A DNA stretch of 64,000 nt from Lewinellaceae bacterium (GCA_020636355.1 JACJYB010000010.1:62001-126000), one strand, 5' to 3'; shown: positions 1 to 9,547, counted from the first letter of the stretch. Numbers and translations are program-made. Notes: generated by a model not told the origin, from the sequence alone.

Positions 1-1
1 G

Positions 2-43
2 CGCTCGGGAGCTTCCCGATTTATGAAAAAACGCCAGAGGTAA
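2..43 (+). CDS. C-terminal fragment of a probable CHAT-like protein (gene starts before the window)
   Basis: The frame open from base 2 reads RSGASRFMKKRQR and stops at TAA 41-43, six bases before the ATG of the first NTPase gene. The complete CHAT-like protein at 2447-4243 ends in RPASRFMKRK and sits in the same place, directly upstream of the second NTPase gene. The shared ASRFMK tail and the same gene order suggest that this is the end of a paralogous CHAT-like gene and that the locus is a duplicated CHAT-STAND pair. Only 13 codons are visible, so the assignment is inference from a short match. Confidence 0.5.
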   Translation, partial: RSGASRFMKKRQR

Positions 44-49
44 GAAAAA

Positions 50-2266
50 ATGGAAAAATCATCCCCCTTCAAATTTCTGGACGCCTTTCAGGAAAATGAC
101 CGCTCGGTTTTTTTCGGCCGGGAAGAAGAAATAGAACGTCTGTACGATCTGGTCAATCAATCCAGGTTGACCCTGCTCTATGGGCAATCCGGTACCGGCA
201 AGACCAGTTTGGTGCGCTGCGGACTGGTCAATCGATTTATGCCATCGGACTGGTTCCACCTGTATCTGCGTCGGGGAGATGACATTAACCGAACATTACA
301 GGAAACCATCGAGAGGGCCAATGTGGTTGTCGAAAGCCCGTTGGAAATCCTCAAAGAGCGACTGAAAAGAAAGACCATCAATCCGGTCGCGCAGCCCGTT
401 GCGATCCAGAGGGAAAAGCCGGACAATCCGGTTATCCATGGATTACAAGCACTGCATACGCAGTTTCTTAAGCCAGTGTATCTGATATTTGACCAATTTG
501 AAGAACTCTATATTCTCGGTGATGACCAGGAAAGAACGACCTTTTACCATACGGTGGAGGAGATTCTTGAAAAGGCACCATTTTGCCGGTTCATCATCAT
601 TATGCGGGAAGAAGCCATCGCACAACTGTATGATTTTGAAAAAGTCGTACCCATCCTGTTTAAAAAAAGATTGCGGGTGGAACCGATGAGTACGGACAAG
701 GTAAAACAAGTCATCAACAATTCCTTTGGGGCATTTAATATTCACCTGAAACCGGACCGGCAGAAGGATCAATTAACCGGCTTATTGCTGGATAACATCA
801 GTCATCGCAAATCGGGGATTGCGCTGCCTTATTTACAGGTTTACCTGGACATGCTTTACCGTTCTGTCAATCCGGAGACGGAGACAGGTAATTCGGGATC
901 TGGTTATCCACCCGTGTCAATCACCAGCAAGGACATTGACGCTTTGGGACCGATCGATGATGTTCTGGGTCGATTTCTGACCGAGGTTGAAGCCCACCTG
1001 GCTGGTGAACTCGAATTGGAGAAGGAAACCATCAATGCCGTAATGGATGGTTTTGTCACTGATGAAAAGACCAAACGTCCCGTCCAGTATCGGCGTGAAC
1101 ATGACCTGATGATTCTTGCCACGGAAGCGGACTTCTTTTTTCCCACGTTGTCACCAGAAACACTGACTCGTATTCTGGAGGGCCTGGAACGCAATCGCAT
1201 CATTCGCATTGAGAACGAAAGCATCGAACTCGCCCATGACAGCCTGGCTGAGGAAATTGACAAAAGGAGATCTGCCGATCTGCGGCTCAAGCGCGAAGTC
1301 ATCAGCCGTTTGCATAACAGTTTTATCGAATATCAAAAATCAGGACAGCACCTTAATGAAAAACAACTGGAATCCATTCTGCAGGTTGCCGACAGTTTGT
1401 CGTTGGATCCCGCAATGGCTTCATTCATCGAGGCCAGCAGATTCCACAACCTGGAAGTAGCCCGGGTCGAAAAAGAACGGATGGCCAAAGAACAGGCGCT
1501 GGAGCAGGAAAAAGTGACCACCCGGAAACAGCGGAAACTGATCGGAGTGATGGCTGTCTTAATCCTGGGCGCCCTTGCCGCCACCATTCTCGCAATAACC
1601 AATCAGCGAAAAGCCGAACAAGCCGGGATTATTGCCAAGGCCCGGCAACTGGAGGCGGATTCACTGCGGCTGATTGCCGAAGAACAAGGATTGCAGGCAT
1701 CGGATGCCCGGGATTCAATCCGGGATATCCTGAATTCAATCGATGAAATTACCGCCGGTTTGGTCGAAAAGGTCCAATCCGGAAGAATGTCCGGCGTCGA
1801 ATTGCAAAAGGTGCAACAAGCATTCCATCAACTTTCCGAACCTGCACCCAAGCCCGCGCTGGCACAGATGGTTAGGTATGCAAGCTTAAATGAACCGATA
1901 CGACTGATGATTCAGAATGAAGATAAATCGCTGATCGAAGTAGCAGACAGCCTGGCCCCGCTAAACGAAACCCTTTTTATGATCCTGCGGGTGAAAACTC
2001 CGCAAACAGAAAATCTGCAGATAAAATGGTACAACCAGGAGAATGAGCGGTCCCTGATTGCGGATAATATTCAGGTGACGGATATCAATCCTACCCAGGA
2101 GCTGGTTCTCAAGAAAACATTTAATGAACCGGGCCCATACATCAGCCGGGTTTTTAACAGTAAAGGCCGGGAAATTGGCCGCAAGCGATTTACCGTTATG
2201 TCCCGCTCTGACCTTCGTAAGGCTCGTCGTGAAGAGAAGAAAGATGCAAATGACGGGAATAATTGA
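50..2266 (+). CDS. membrane-anchored nSTAND-type NTPase 1
   Basis: Predicted P-loop NTPase of the STAND class, 738 residues. After an N-terminal PFKFLDAF...FFGREEEIE segment come Walker A GQSGTGKTS (45-53) and Walker B YLIFDQFEE (144-152). A conserved REEAIAQLYDFEKVVP helix (about 186-201) and a winged-helix-like IELAHDSLAEEI segment (392-403) follow. STAND proteins act as ligand-triggered, oligomerising switches; their effector is often a separate protein. A basic coiled coil (about 465-495) precedes one transmembrane helix (497-517), then about 220 residues of coiled coil and a beta-rich tail. Positive charge before the helix suggests a cytoplasmic NTPase and a periplasmic tail. The start follows the upstream stop by 6 bases. 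The N-terminal 400 residues are clearly paralogous to the protein at 4260-6242; the tails are not. The triggering signal cannot be read from the sequence. Confidence 0.85.
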   Translation: MEKSSPFKFLDAFQENDRSVFFGREEEIERLYDLVNQSRLTLLYGQSGTGKTSLVRCGLVNRFMPSDWFHLYLRRGDDINRTLQETIERANVVVESPLEILKERLKRKTINPVAQPVAIQREKPDNPVIHGLQALHTQFLKPVYLIFDQFEELYILGDDQERTTFYHTVEEILEKAPFCRFIIIMREEAIAQLYDFEKVVPILFKKRLRVEPMSTDKVKQVINNSFGAFNIHLKPDRQKDQLTGLLLDNISHRKSGIALPYLQVYLDMLYRSVNPETETGNSGSGYPPVSITSKDIDALGPIDDVLGRFLTEVEAHLAGELELEKETINAVMDGFVTDEKTKRPVQYRREHDLMILATEADFFFPTLSPETLTRILEGLERNRIIRIENESIELAHDSLAEEIDKRRSADLRLKREVISRLHNSFIEYQKSGQHLNEKQLESILQVADSLSLDPAMASFIEASRFHNLEVARVEKERMAKEQALEQEKVTTRKQRKLIGVMAVLILGALAATILAITNQRKAEQAGIIAKARQLEADSLRLIAEEQGLQASDARDSIRDILNSIDEITAGLVEKVQSGRMSGVELQKVQQAFHQLSEPAPKPALAQMVRYASLNEPIRLMIQNEDKSLIEVADSLAPLNETLFMILRVKTPQTENLQIKWYNQENERSLIADNIQVTDINPTQELVLKKTFNEPGPYISRVFNSKGREIGRKRFTVMSRSDLRKARREEKKDANDGNN

Positions 2267-2446
2267 AATAAGTTGCCCGGAAAAGAGGGCTTGTGGCAAG
2301 CTATTTTTCCAGTCGTTAAAGGATGACGAACTGGTTGTCTACCGGATAAGCTCGGGCAAGGAAGTGGTAAACATGACCATGCAAGCGCTGTTTGTTGCAA
2401 CCTAATTGGTATATTGGCGTGTATAGCTGTCCGGAAAACCAGTTCG

Positions 2447-4243
2447 ATGGAATCTCCAGTTATTTTATTGACTTTTGCCAATGATCGTGATGCTTATCTG
2501 CCTCTGATCAATCGGGAACGTAAGAACATCATGCGTACCCTGAGAAGGCATGATGATAAAAATCTAGTCCGTTTGATCTCCGAATCGGATCCGGGTCTGC
2601 CTGATATGATGGAGATGATCCGGAATTATCAGGATCATTTGACCTTGTTCCATCATAGCGGGCATCGAGGTGGGGCATCAGGGCAATCCAGCGAGGCGGA
2701 CGAACTTTATGCTCTCCTGGGTTCGGTCAAATCGCTCCAATTGGTTTTTTTGAGTGGTAACGCCGACCGGAAGTTGGTTGAAAAGCTGTTTAACCATGGA
2801 GTGAAAGCAGTGCTGGCAACGTCCACGGATACTGCCGATAAGAGAACTACCGAATTTGCCGAACAATTTTATCATGCACTGGCCAGCTATACCAATATTC
2901 AGAAAGCCTTCGAGATCGCCTCTTCCTTTCTTGCGGCCAAATACGAGGACATGGGCGAAATAAAGATCCACCGTGATGCATCCGCCATGAACCTGCCGAC
3001 CGAATTGGCCTGGGGGCTGTACGTACATGCCGGTAATGACCATATCCTGAACTGGTCTCTTCCAAAAAGCAGCCGGCGCGGTGCCATGGGTAGCAGGGTG
3101 GAGTATGAAACACAAGTTGACGTTAACGACATATTAATTGACGTGATTTGCGAACAGATCGCGGAATTCAACCCGGATTTGGACCATGAACTCAGCAAGG
3201 AAGAACTGGACATTCCTTCCATTAAGCGGGAGATCATCGATTGTTTTCCCACACCAATAGGAGAACAACTGCGAAAACTGTTTACCCGAAGCAACGACAT
3301 CTCCGAGCCTGATGAAATGGAAATTTTCAGTTTGGCGCGACTGGAGCAGATCGTGCTTACCTATCGGACATCCATGCAATTTGTCAGTTTCATCCTGTTG
3401 TCTCAATTGTGGGATGAGAAATACCGCCATCCTGAACTAAACATCAGTGATGACTACATCGTGGAATTTAATAGTTTTTTCGCGCTAAGGGATAATAATT
3501 ATGAATCCTTTGATTACGTGAAGCTTATCCGTATGCTTACGGATCTATTTGACGAATGGGACATCAAGTATTTTATTGATGAATTAAAGAAGGTGCGTAT
3601 TGAAGAGGATCAAAACACCGAATTATTTCCTTCATACGTATTTATGGATAGCCTCCATCAGGATATTCTGGATCACAATATTCAGACTGAAGATATCGAA
3701 GGACTTTGTCTGGAGGCGGAAGAGCATCTCGGCATTATTTTAAAGTCATTTGCCTTTCTGGTAAAATATAAATTAAGCACCATTAAAAATATTGAAATAA
3801 TAAAAAGACGGCATGAGGATGCGACCTACCGTCATAGTCAAATATTGCTCAATAAAGCGCTTACGGTGGCAAGTACCGGGATTTCAGAAATTGGGGTGGT
3901 ATTTACCAATTTTACCGACAATAAATCGGTCCTTTTTCTAAAAACAGAAAACAATGAAATAAAAGATTACCTGAGTTTGTCTCCTTTTATCATCGATCAG
4001 AATGCGCTGAATAAAGATTACAGTTCAAAATTGTACCTCTACGCCTATGAGCATGGTGATGCCTATTATTTTGAATTTTTGAATAACCGGCTGGATAAAA
4101 AACTATTGGTAGACAGTGATCAATACGATTACATCAGGGAAGAATTTATCAAGTTTAAAGCCACCCTGCTGGGTGTGGACTACCAGCCCAAAACAACCAA
4201 AACCATAGAGCGGCCGGCTTCAAGGTTTATGAAGCGCAAATAA
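2447..4243 (+). CDS. CHAT-like protein with a substituted catalytic cysteine
   Basis: About 598 residues from ATG 2447; a TTG at 2414 would add 11 residues but the conserved part begins MESPVILLTFAND. Residues 1-170 have the CHAT (caspase-like protease) layout: an LTLFHHSGHRGG His motif (His 69, 70, 73), LQLVFLSGNAD in place of the usual LVFLNxC strand end, then GVKAVLATS and a FAEQFYHAL helix. The nucleophile Cys position is Asn 105 (codon 2759-2761), so this copy is probably a pseudo-protease or an adaptor. The central 300 residues (including FPTPIGEQLRKLF and LTYRTSMQFVSFILLSQLWD) are a domain I cannot name. No signal peptide is seen, so it should be cytoplasmic. It lies between two nSTAND NTPase genes, the next starting 16 bases after its stop. 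CHAT proteins paired with STAND NTPases are known in bacterial conflict systems; the pairing here is positional. Confidence 0.7.
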   Translation: MESPVILLTFANDRDAYLPLINRERKNIMRTLRRHDDKNLVRLISESDPGLPDMMEMIRNYQDHLTLFHHSGHRGGASGQSSEADELYALLGSVKSLQLVFLSGNADRKLVEKLFNHGVKAVLATSTDTADKRTTEFAEQFYHALASYTNIQKAFEIASSFLAAKYEDMGEIKIHRDASAMNLPTELAWGLYVHAGNDHILNWSLPKSSRRGAMGSRVEYETQVDVNDILIDVICEQIAEFNPDLDHELSKEELDIPSIKREIIDCFPTPIGEQLRKLFTRSNDISEPDEMEIFSLARLEQIVLTYRTSMQFVSFILLSQLWDEKYRHPELNISDDYIVEFNSFFALRDNNYESFDYVKLIRMLTDLFDEWDIKYFIDELKKVRIEEDQNTELFPSYVFMDSLHQDILDHNIQTEDIEGLCLEAEEHLGIILKSFAFLVKYKLSTIKNIEIIKRRHEDATYRHSQILLNKALTVASTGISEIGVVFTNFTDNKSVLFLKTENNEIKDYLSLSPFIIDQNALNKDYSSKLYLYAYEHGDAYYFEFLNNRLDKKLLVDSDQYDYIREEFIKFKATLLGVDYQPKTTKTIERPASRFMKRK

Positions 4244-4259
4244 AAGCAGTGGATCCATT

Positions 4260-6242
4260 ATGAGCAGTACTTCTCCCTTTAAATTTCTGGATGCCTACAA
4301 CAAAGCGGATCATGCTATCTTTTTTGGCAGGGTGGAGGAGATTGAAAAATTGTATGAGATGGCCCACCAAACCAATCTGACCCTGGTATATGGTCAATCA
4401 GGCACCGGTAAGACCAGCCTGATTCAATGCGGTCTGGCCAACCGCTTTCAGAGTTCCGATTGGTTTGACGTCTATATCCGGCGCAATGACGAGATCAATC
4501 AATCGTTGTTGCAGGGTCTGAAGAAACTGGATTCGGGTAAAAAAACCTCTCAGGGTACGCTGTTGGAACGGCTGCAAAAACACCGAAAGGAGGTGCGCGC
4601 GACCACTGGAATAGAGGAAACGAAAGGGTTGAGTCCGGTAATCAAAGCGTTGCGTTCCTTGCATAAGCATTACCTGAAACCCATTTACCTGATTTTCGAT
4701 CAGTTTGAAGAGCTGTTTATCCTGGGTTCGCAAGAAGAACAAGAAATCTTTTACCATACGGTGGCCGATGTATTGCAATCGGAAGGGTATTGCCGGATGA
4801 TCTTCGTCTTGCGGGAGGAGGCCATTGCCCAGCTCTATGACTTTGAAAAGGTGGTTCCCACATTGTTTGACAAGCGTCTGCGGGTTGAACCCATGGGCCG
4901 GACCCGGACGATGGAAGTGGTGAAGCAAACCTGCCGTAAATTTGGCATCAAACTGGATGGTCTCAACGTACCCGAATCGATTATAGAAGCGATCTCCGGA
5001 GGAAAAGGCCGCGTAGAACTGACCTATCTGCAGGTTTTTATGGACCGTCTCTACCAACTGGCCACCGAAAACGGATCGGAAGAAGTTCACTTCAGCGAGC
5101 CATTGGTCAACCGGCTGGGTAATATCGAGGATGTACTGGCGGAATTTCTCCGGGATCAGTCGCTGGAAATCCAGACAGATCTGGAAAGGGCACTGCCACC
5201 GGTACCACATCGTGGACTCAATTTCGTTCTGAATGCATTCGTGACGTTGGAAGGAACCAAACAGTCCCTTACCCGAAGGCAGATCCGGATTCCCCAGTTG
5301 ACCGCTGAACAAACTGATTTCTGCCTGGAACGGCTGGAAAAGGGTCGAATCATACGGTATGCAGAAGATCGCTATGAACTAGCTCACGATGCACTGGCCA
5401 AGCAAATTGCCGATCAGCGAAGTGCCGAAGACATCGCTTTCCTGGAAGTAAATAAACTGATCCAGGACCGGTTCCGGATATTTAAAAGTACCAATACTTA
5501 CCTGAATCACAGTGAATTGGCATTGATCGGTAACTACCGGAAACGTCTGGAGGAAGAAAATAAGTTGAGCGAAGCCGAATGGAAATACATTAAAAAAAGC
5601 GATCAGGAAGATAAACGGATCCGGAAGAGACGCCGGATGATCGTCACGGGAGTCATTGCCGTATTGTCCGTGTTGGTTTTGGCATCCGGATTCCTTTTTG
5701 TAACCGCACAACGAAATTTGACGGCCTTTAAGGAAGAGCAGAAGCGCAATGCCGAGGCCAAGTATGCCGCCCGCATGGCACAAGGTGAACAGGCGATGGC
5801 GTCAAGTAATTATGAACGAGCCAAGGAGGAATTTCTGATTGCATTGGAACACAAAACGGATGACTCTCTGGCACTGAACAAGATTTCCGAAGCCGAAATA
5901 AAACTCCGGAACAAAGCGGAATTTGAACGGAACATAACCCAGGGTGACTCCCTGTATGCATTGGGTGAATCGTATTATGTGGATGCCTGGAATCAATACA
6001 AGGAGGCACTCAATCTCGACTACAACAATCCGGTGGCTCAGGGGAAAATCGGAACCGTGGAGGGGAAACTGGAAACCCTCTATTCAAAATGGATCAGCAA
6101 CGGAGACAACTTTATGATCACACATAATCGATCAGGATATTCAAATGCGCTCCGCAATTACGAACGGGCAAACCGGTTTCGATCCACACCTGAGTTACGG
6201 CAAAAAATTGCCGAATGTGAAAAGGCATTGGGACAAAATTAA
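4260..6242 (+). CDS. membrane-anchored nSTAND-type NTPase 2 with TPR-like tail
   Basis: Paralogue of the NTPase at 50-2266, 660 residues, with collinear motifs: Walker A GQSGTGKTS (45-53), Walker B YLIFDQFEE (143-151), the nearly identical REEAIAQLYDFEKVVP segment, and YELAHDALAKQI (372-383). A very basic stretch (DKRIRKRRR, 451-459) precedes a single transmembrane helix (about 460-483), which supports N-in/C-out topology. The remaining 175 residues look like TPR units: an ASSNYERAKEEFLIALEHK helix pair, then YVDAWNQYKEALNLDYNNP. TPR tails of STAND proteins usually bind the trigger or a partner; here the tail would be periplasmic. It follows the CHAT-like gene by 16 bases. The different tails on two similar NTPase cores suggest separate inputs to a shared output, which is inference. 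Confidence 0.85.
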   Translation: MSSTSPFKFLDAYNKADHAIFFGRVEEIEKLYEMAHQTNLTLVYGQSGTGKTSLIQCGLANRFQSSDWFDVYIRRNDEINQSLLQGLKKLDSGKKTSQGTLLERLQKHRKEVRATTGIEETKGLSPVIKALRSLHKHYLKPIYLIFDQFEELFILGSQEEQEIFYHTVADVLQSEGYCRMIFVLREEAIAQLYDFEKVVPTLFDKRLRVEPMGRTRTMEVVKQTCRKFGIKLDGLNVPESIIEAISGGKGRVELTYLQVFMDRLYQLATENGSEEVHFSEPLVNRLGNIEDVLAEFLRDQSLEIQTDLERALPPVPHRGLNFVLNAFVTLEGTKQSLTRRQIRIPQLTAEQTDFCLERLEKGRIIRYAEDRYELAHDALAKQIADQRSAEDIAFLEVNKLIQDRFRIFKSTNTYLNHSELALIGNYRKRLEEENKLSEAEWKYIKKSDQEDKRIRKRRRMIVTGVIAVLSVLVLASGFLFVTAQRNLTAFKEEQKRNAEAKYAARMAQGEQAMASSNYERAKEEFLIALEHKTDDSLALNKISEAEIKLRNKAEFERNITQGDSLYALGESYYVDAWNQYKEALNLDYNNPVAQGKIGTVEGKLETLYSKWISNGDNFMITHNRSGYSNALRNYERANRFRSTPELRQKIAECEKALGQN

Positions 6243-6352
6243 AAATGACGGATGGCTGTCCGGATCCTCCTGGAGGACCGACCGGTTGTATACATTTTGT
6301 ATCTTGGATTCGTTGACAGGCTCCGAGACCGGTTAACAAACGACGCAAAGCC

Positions 6353-7936
6353 ATGGCGAAACGTTTCTTGCTTTTATTGTGTTTTCTGGCACTTCTGTAC
6401 GGTTGTGATCCCTACAAATTGCCCGAAGTAAGTTACATTGAGTTGACCCGCCCCAGCGTTATGAGTTCTACCTTCACGACAGTCCAACTGAAAGGCCAGG
6501 TCCTTGGTGTGCAAGCCAGTGATAAAATCTCCCAGCATGGATTTGTCTGGTCAATCAACAATCAAAATCCAACAGTTGATGATGAGATCAAATCCCTTGG
6601 CAGCCGGCAGGAATCAGGATCTTTCTCCACCGAGATCACCGGTCTTGCTATCAATACGGCATATTTTATCCGGTCTTTTGTGGAAATTGGAGGTGATATC
6701 CGGTACAGTACCGAAGTTCTGACTTTTCAACCGGAGCATCTTGACTTTTCCATCACCATGGATTCCATCAAGAATTCAACCAATAAGATTGATCTGTATG
6801 GTTCCATCACCGGACTTGACCCGGAGGTCTCCATCAGTTCGTATGGTCATGTTTGGTATTCTTTTTCAGATGACCCGCAACCCAGATTGCCCGAGATTGA
6901 GGTTGATCATATCAACAGCCTTGGAAGGCTGAATAATGTAGGGGCATTCATTCACACCACAATTGAAAATCCAGTACCCGGATTTACCTATCAAGTCCGG
7001 TCTTTCCTGACTTCGGGATCGAAAGCCTTTTACTCACCCCAGAATCTTATTTATACCAAAGGCGATGCATGGGTACCCTTGTACTATTCTTTTCATGATT
7101 ATGCCCAGTTTTATTTTGCATTTGATGACGAAGTATACCTCTATTTTAACAACGGATTTTATAAGTTCGACCCCATTGAGAATACCTTCAAAGAAAGATC
7201 TCCTATTCCGGATCCGGATTATCCAGGGTTTGTACCAAGTAATGGCTCCTACTTTGTGATTGGCAACAAAGGGTATTACGGCAATGGATTCTGGAAATCA
7301 AATGAAGTGGAAGCCATTTCCAATGAATTTTGGGAATACGACCGGATCACCGATACCTGGCGTCAACTGAGGCCATTTCCGGGCACCTTGCGAAAGCAGA
7401 CCAGTCATTTCAGTGTCGGACCTTACGGCTATGTGGGGTTGGGAGAATCACCGGATGGTAACCTCTTGAATGACTTTTGGGAGTATCATCCGGAGCAGGA
7501 TGAATGGGTCCGGATAGCGGATTATCCGGGATTGCGGAGATACCGGCCGGTAAAATTTCAATTTGCCGACCGGGGTTGTGTTGGCCCTGCCTGGTTTGAT
7601 CCATTGGTAGATTGTTATTGTTACGAACCGGCTAAACAAGCCTGGAGCAGGACCAAAGATCTTCCGGTTATCCTTAATCCTTTTTATGATTTCAATTACT
7701 TTACCATTGGGCAGAAAGGCTATTTCATTTCACCCGATGTGGATAATAACTTTTGGGAATACGATCTTGTCAAAGACCAATGGATGCGGCGTGCTGACTA
7801 TCCGGGTGGCGCCAAAGCAAATGCCATCGGTTTCTCAGTCATTGGGAGAGGCTACATGTTGTTTGGAGACAATATAGCAGGGTCAAATTCATCCAGCATT
7901 GATGCGTGGCAATACTTACCGGAATTTAATGAATAG
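6353..7936 (+). CDS. exported lipoprotein with FN3-like and kelch-like repeats, copy 1
   Basis: The N-terminus MAKRFLLLLCFLALLYGCD is an SPII signal with Cys 18 as the lipidated residue; the lipobox LYGC is slightly unusual at -2. Two FN3-like modules follow (about 24-120 and 125-235), recognisable by HGFVWS/YGHVWY, sSLGR and the TAYFIRSFVEIGG type of strand. The C-terminal half has kelch-like blades ending in FWEYD...DTWRQL, FWEYHPEQDEWVRI and FWEYDLVKDQWMRR. Such beta-propellers bind glycans or proteins; no enzyme motif is visible. It starts 110 bases after the second NTPase gene and ends 2 bases before its own paralogue, so the two are almost certainly co-transcribed. Its ligand is unknown. 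Confidence 0.75.
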   Translation: MAKRFLLLLCFLALLYGCDPYKLPEVSYIELTRPSVMSSTFTTVQLKGQVLGVQASDKISQHGFVWSINNQNPTVDDEIKSLGSRQESGSFSTEITGLAINTAYFIRSFVEIGGDIRYSTEVLTFQPEHLDFSITMDSIKNSTNKIDLYGSITGLDPEVSISSYGHVWYSFSDDPQPRLPEIEVDHINSLGRLNNVGAFIHTTIENPVPGFTYQVRSFLTSGSKAFYSPQNLIYTKGDAWVPLYYSFHDYAQFYFAFDDEVYLYFNNGFYKFDPIENTFKERSPIPDPDYPGFVPSNGSYFVIGNKGYYGNGFWKSNEVEAISNEFWEYDRITDTWRQLRPFPGTLRKQTSHFSVGPYGYVGLGESPDGNLLNDFWEYHPEQDEWVRIADYPGLRRYRPVKFQFADRGCVGPAWFDPLVDCYCYEPAKQAWSRTKDLPVILNPFYDFNYFTIGQKGYFISPDVDNNFWEYDLVKDQWMRRADYPGGAKANAIGFSVIGRGYMLFGDNIAGSNSSSIDAWQYLPEFNE

Positions 7937-7938
7937 TC

Positions 7939-9513
7939 ATGGTTAGGCGCAAACTGTGGATCCATCTGTTAGTTTTCATCGTTGGGGTATGCCTAACCAG
8001 CTGCGAAAAGTTACGATTGGATAAGCTCGGATTTGTGGAGATCCAGTTGACCGGGGTAAGCAATGTGTCGCTGGTATCGGCTACCTTCGCGGGTCTTATC
8101 ACCGGTCAGGGAGGTATCACGGATCATGGATTTGTGTGGTCTGCCACGGAAGAGGCTCCAACCGTCCTGATCAATGATGGAATCAAGCGGCTTGGTGTCC
8201 GAGGTGAAGGTGATTTTTCCACTGCGGTTTCAGCCCTACGTTCCGATACCCGGTATGTGGTGCGGGCATTTGTAGAGCTCGAAGATGTTGTTATATACAG
8301 CAAAAGTATGCTGGAATTCAAGACCACTGAGTTAAGCCTGAGTACCCTTCCGGTAAAATACACTGGAGGACGAAGTGCTACACTACACGGATCGCTGACG
8401 GGACTTGATCCCAGTAATCCGGTGATTGATTATGGTCATTGCTGGTCGACCACGACGGCTGTGCCGAATCTGACCACCAGTACCTACAGCCGATTAGGCC
8501 GGCCTACCTCCGACCGCCAGTATGCAAGCATCATTGACAGTCTGGCCAATCACACCACTTATTTTATCCGTGCCTATATGCTGGCCAATCTGGGAAACGA
8601 TACGATTTATGGCGAAGTGGTAGAATTCTCCACGGATTTGTATGACATCTGGGAGCGAAAGGAGGATCTTCCTAAAGGTGGTATTAGTGGTGCCACGACA
8701 TTCACCATTGGAGATGTTGGATATGTACTTCACGAATGGGAATTGTGGGCGTATGACCCACAGGCTCCTGTGCCCTGGGTCCAAAAATCAGATTATCCGG
8801 GCCAGGCCGGGTATTCCTTAGTGGCTTTTACCATAGGAGGAAAAGCATACATCGGTACAGGCTCCGGGGGCGTTAACGATTTTTGGGAATATGATCCCGA
8901 CGATGCATCCCAGGGTGCAGATGTCAATGGTAATCCGATAGGTATTTGGGTTCGAAAGACCGATTTTCCCGGTCACGGTCGGGAGCGTTCTGCCGGATTT
9001 GCAATCGGTGACAAGGGATACATAGGTTTGGGTACCTGGTTTTCACCGCAGGGTGAAGTCAATTACAATGATTTTTTCGAATACGACCCGGTTACCAATG
9101 ACTGGCAAGCCATAGAAAAGTATCCGGATATAGAGAAAAGAGATGCCATGTCTTTTGTGATCGGAAGCAGGGCTTATGTGGTCGGTGGCAGTGTCACCAA
9201 CGTAGTCTGGGCGTATGATCAAACGACCGGACACTGGACCCGGAAAAATGATTTTCCTACGGCGGCCGAATTGGGCGTGGGTTTTGCCATCAATGGCAAA
9301 GGTTATGTAGGGACAGGAATTGTCTACGGGATTTCCGTTTCCACGCACTTTTGGGAATACGATCCGGCACAGGATACCTGGAGCCGCAAAGCGGAATTTC
9401 CCGGAGCCCCCCGGCGGTTTTCATCCGGTTTTGCCTTGCAGAGTAAAGGATATCTTGGATTTGGGGAATTCGGTCCTTTAGCGGATTGGTGGGAATATAC
9501 ACCAGGCAAATAG
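7939..9513 (+). CDS. exported lipoprotein with FN3-like and kelch-like repeats, copy 2
   Basis: Paralogue of the preceding gene, 524 residues, starting 2 bases after it. The signal peptide ends in a good lipobox, LTSC, with Cys 22. The same architecture follows: two FN3-like modules (HGFVWSATEEAPTV, YGHCWSTTTAVPN) and then kelch-like blades with FWEYD/FFEYD cores and DxW signatures such as NDWQAI, GHWTRK and DTWSRK. The last blade ends the protein at WWEYTPGK, so the propeller is probably closed near the C-terminus. Adjacent, diverged copies point to an old tandem duplication. It is likely anchored in the outer or inner membrane facing the periplasm or the surface. No catalytic site is recognisable. 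Confidence 0.75.
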   Translation: MVRRKLWIHLLVFIVGVCLTSCEKLRLDKLGFVEIQLTGVSNVSLVSATFAGLITGQGGITDHGFVWSATEEAPTVLINDGIKRLGVRGEGDFSTAVSALRSDTRYVVRAFVELEDVVIYSKSMLEFKTTELSLSTLPVKYTGGRSATLHGSLTGLDPSNPVIDYGHCWSTTTAVPNLTTSTYSRLGRPTSDRQYASIIDSLANHTTYFIRAYMLANLGNDTIYGEVVEFSTDLYDIWERKEDLPKGGISGATTFTIGDVGYVLHEWELWAYDPQAPVPWVQKSDYPGQAGYSLVAFTIGGKAYIGTGSGGVNDFWEYDPDDASQGADVNGNPIGIWVRKTDFPGHGRERSAGFAIGDKGYIGLGTWFSPQGEVNYNDFFEYDPVTNDWQAIEKYPDIEKRDAMSFVIGSRAYVVGGSVTNVVWAYDQTTGHWTRKNDFPTAAELGVGFAINGKGYVGTGIVYGISVSTHFWEYDPAQDTWSRKAEFPGAPRRFSSGFALQSKGYLGFGEFGPLADWWEYTPGK

Positions 9514-9547
9514 GTATTATAAATAAATATAATATAAACTAAATTCG

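Noticed and set aside
2124..2405. Plus-strand open frame of 93 codons bridging the NTPase 3' end and the spacer
   Set aside because: Mostly out-of-frame overlap with the NTPase gene, no domain, and its end is in non-coding spacer.
4398..5312. Minus-strand open frame of 304 codons
   Set aside because: Antisense to the well-supported second NTPase; composition reflects the codons of the plus strand.
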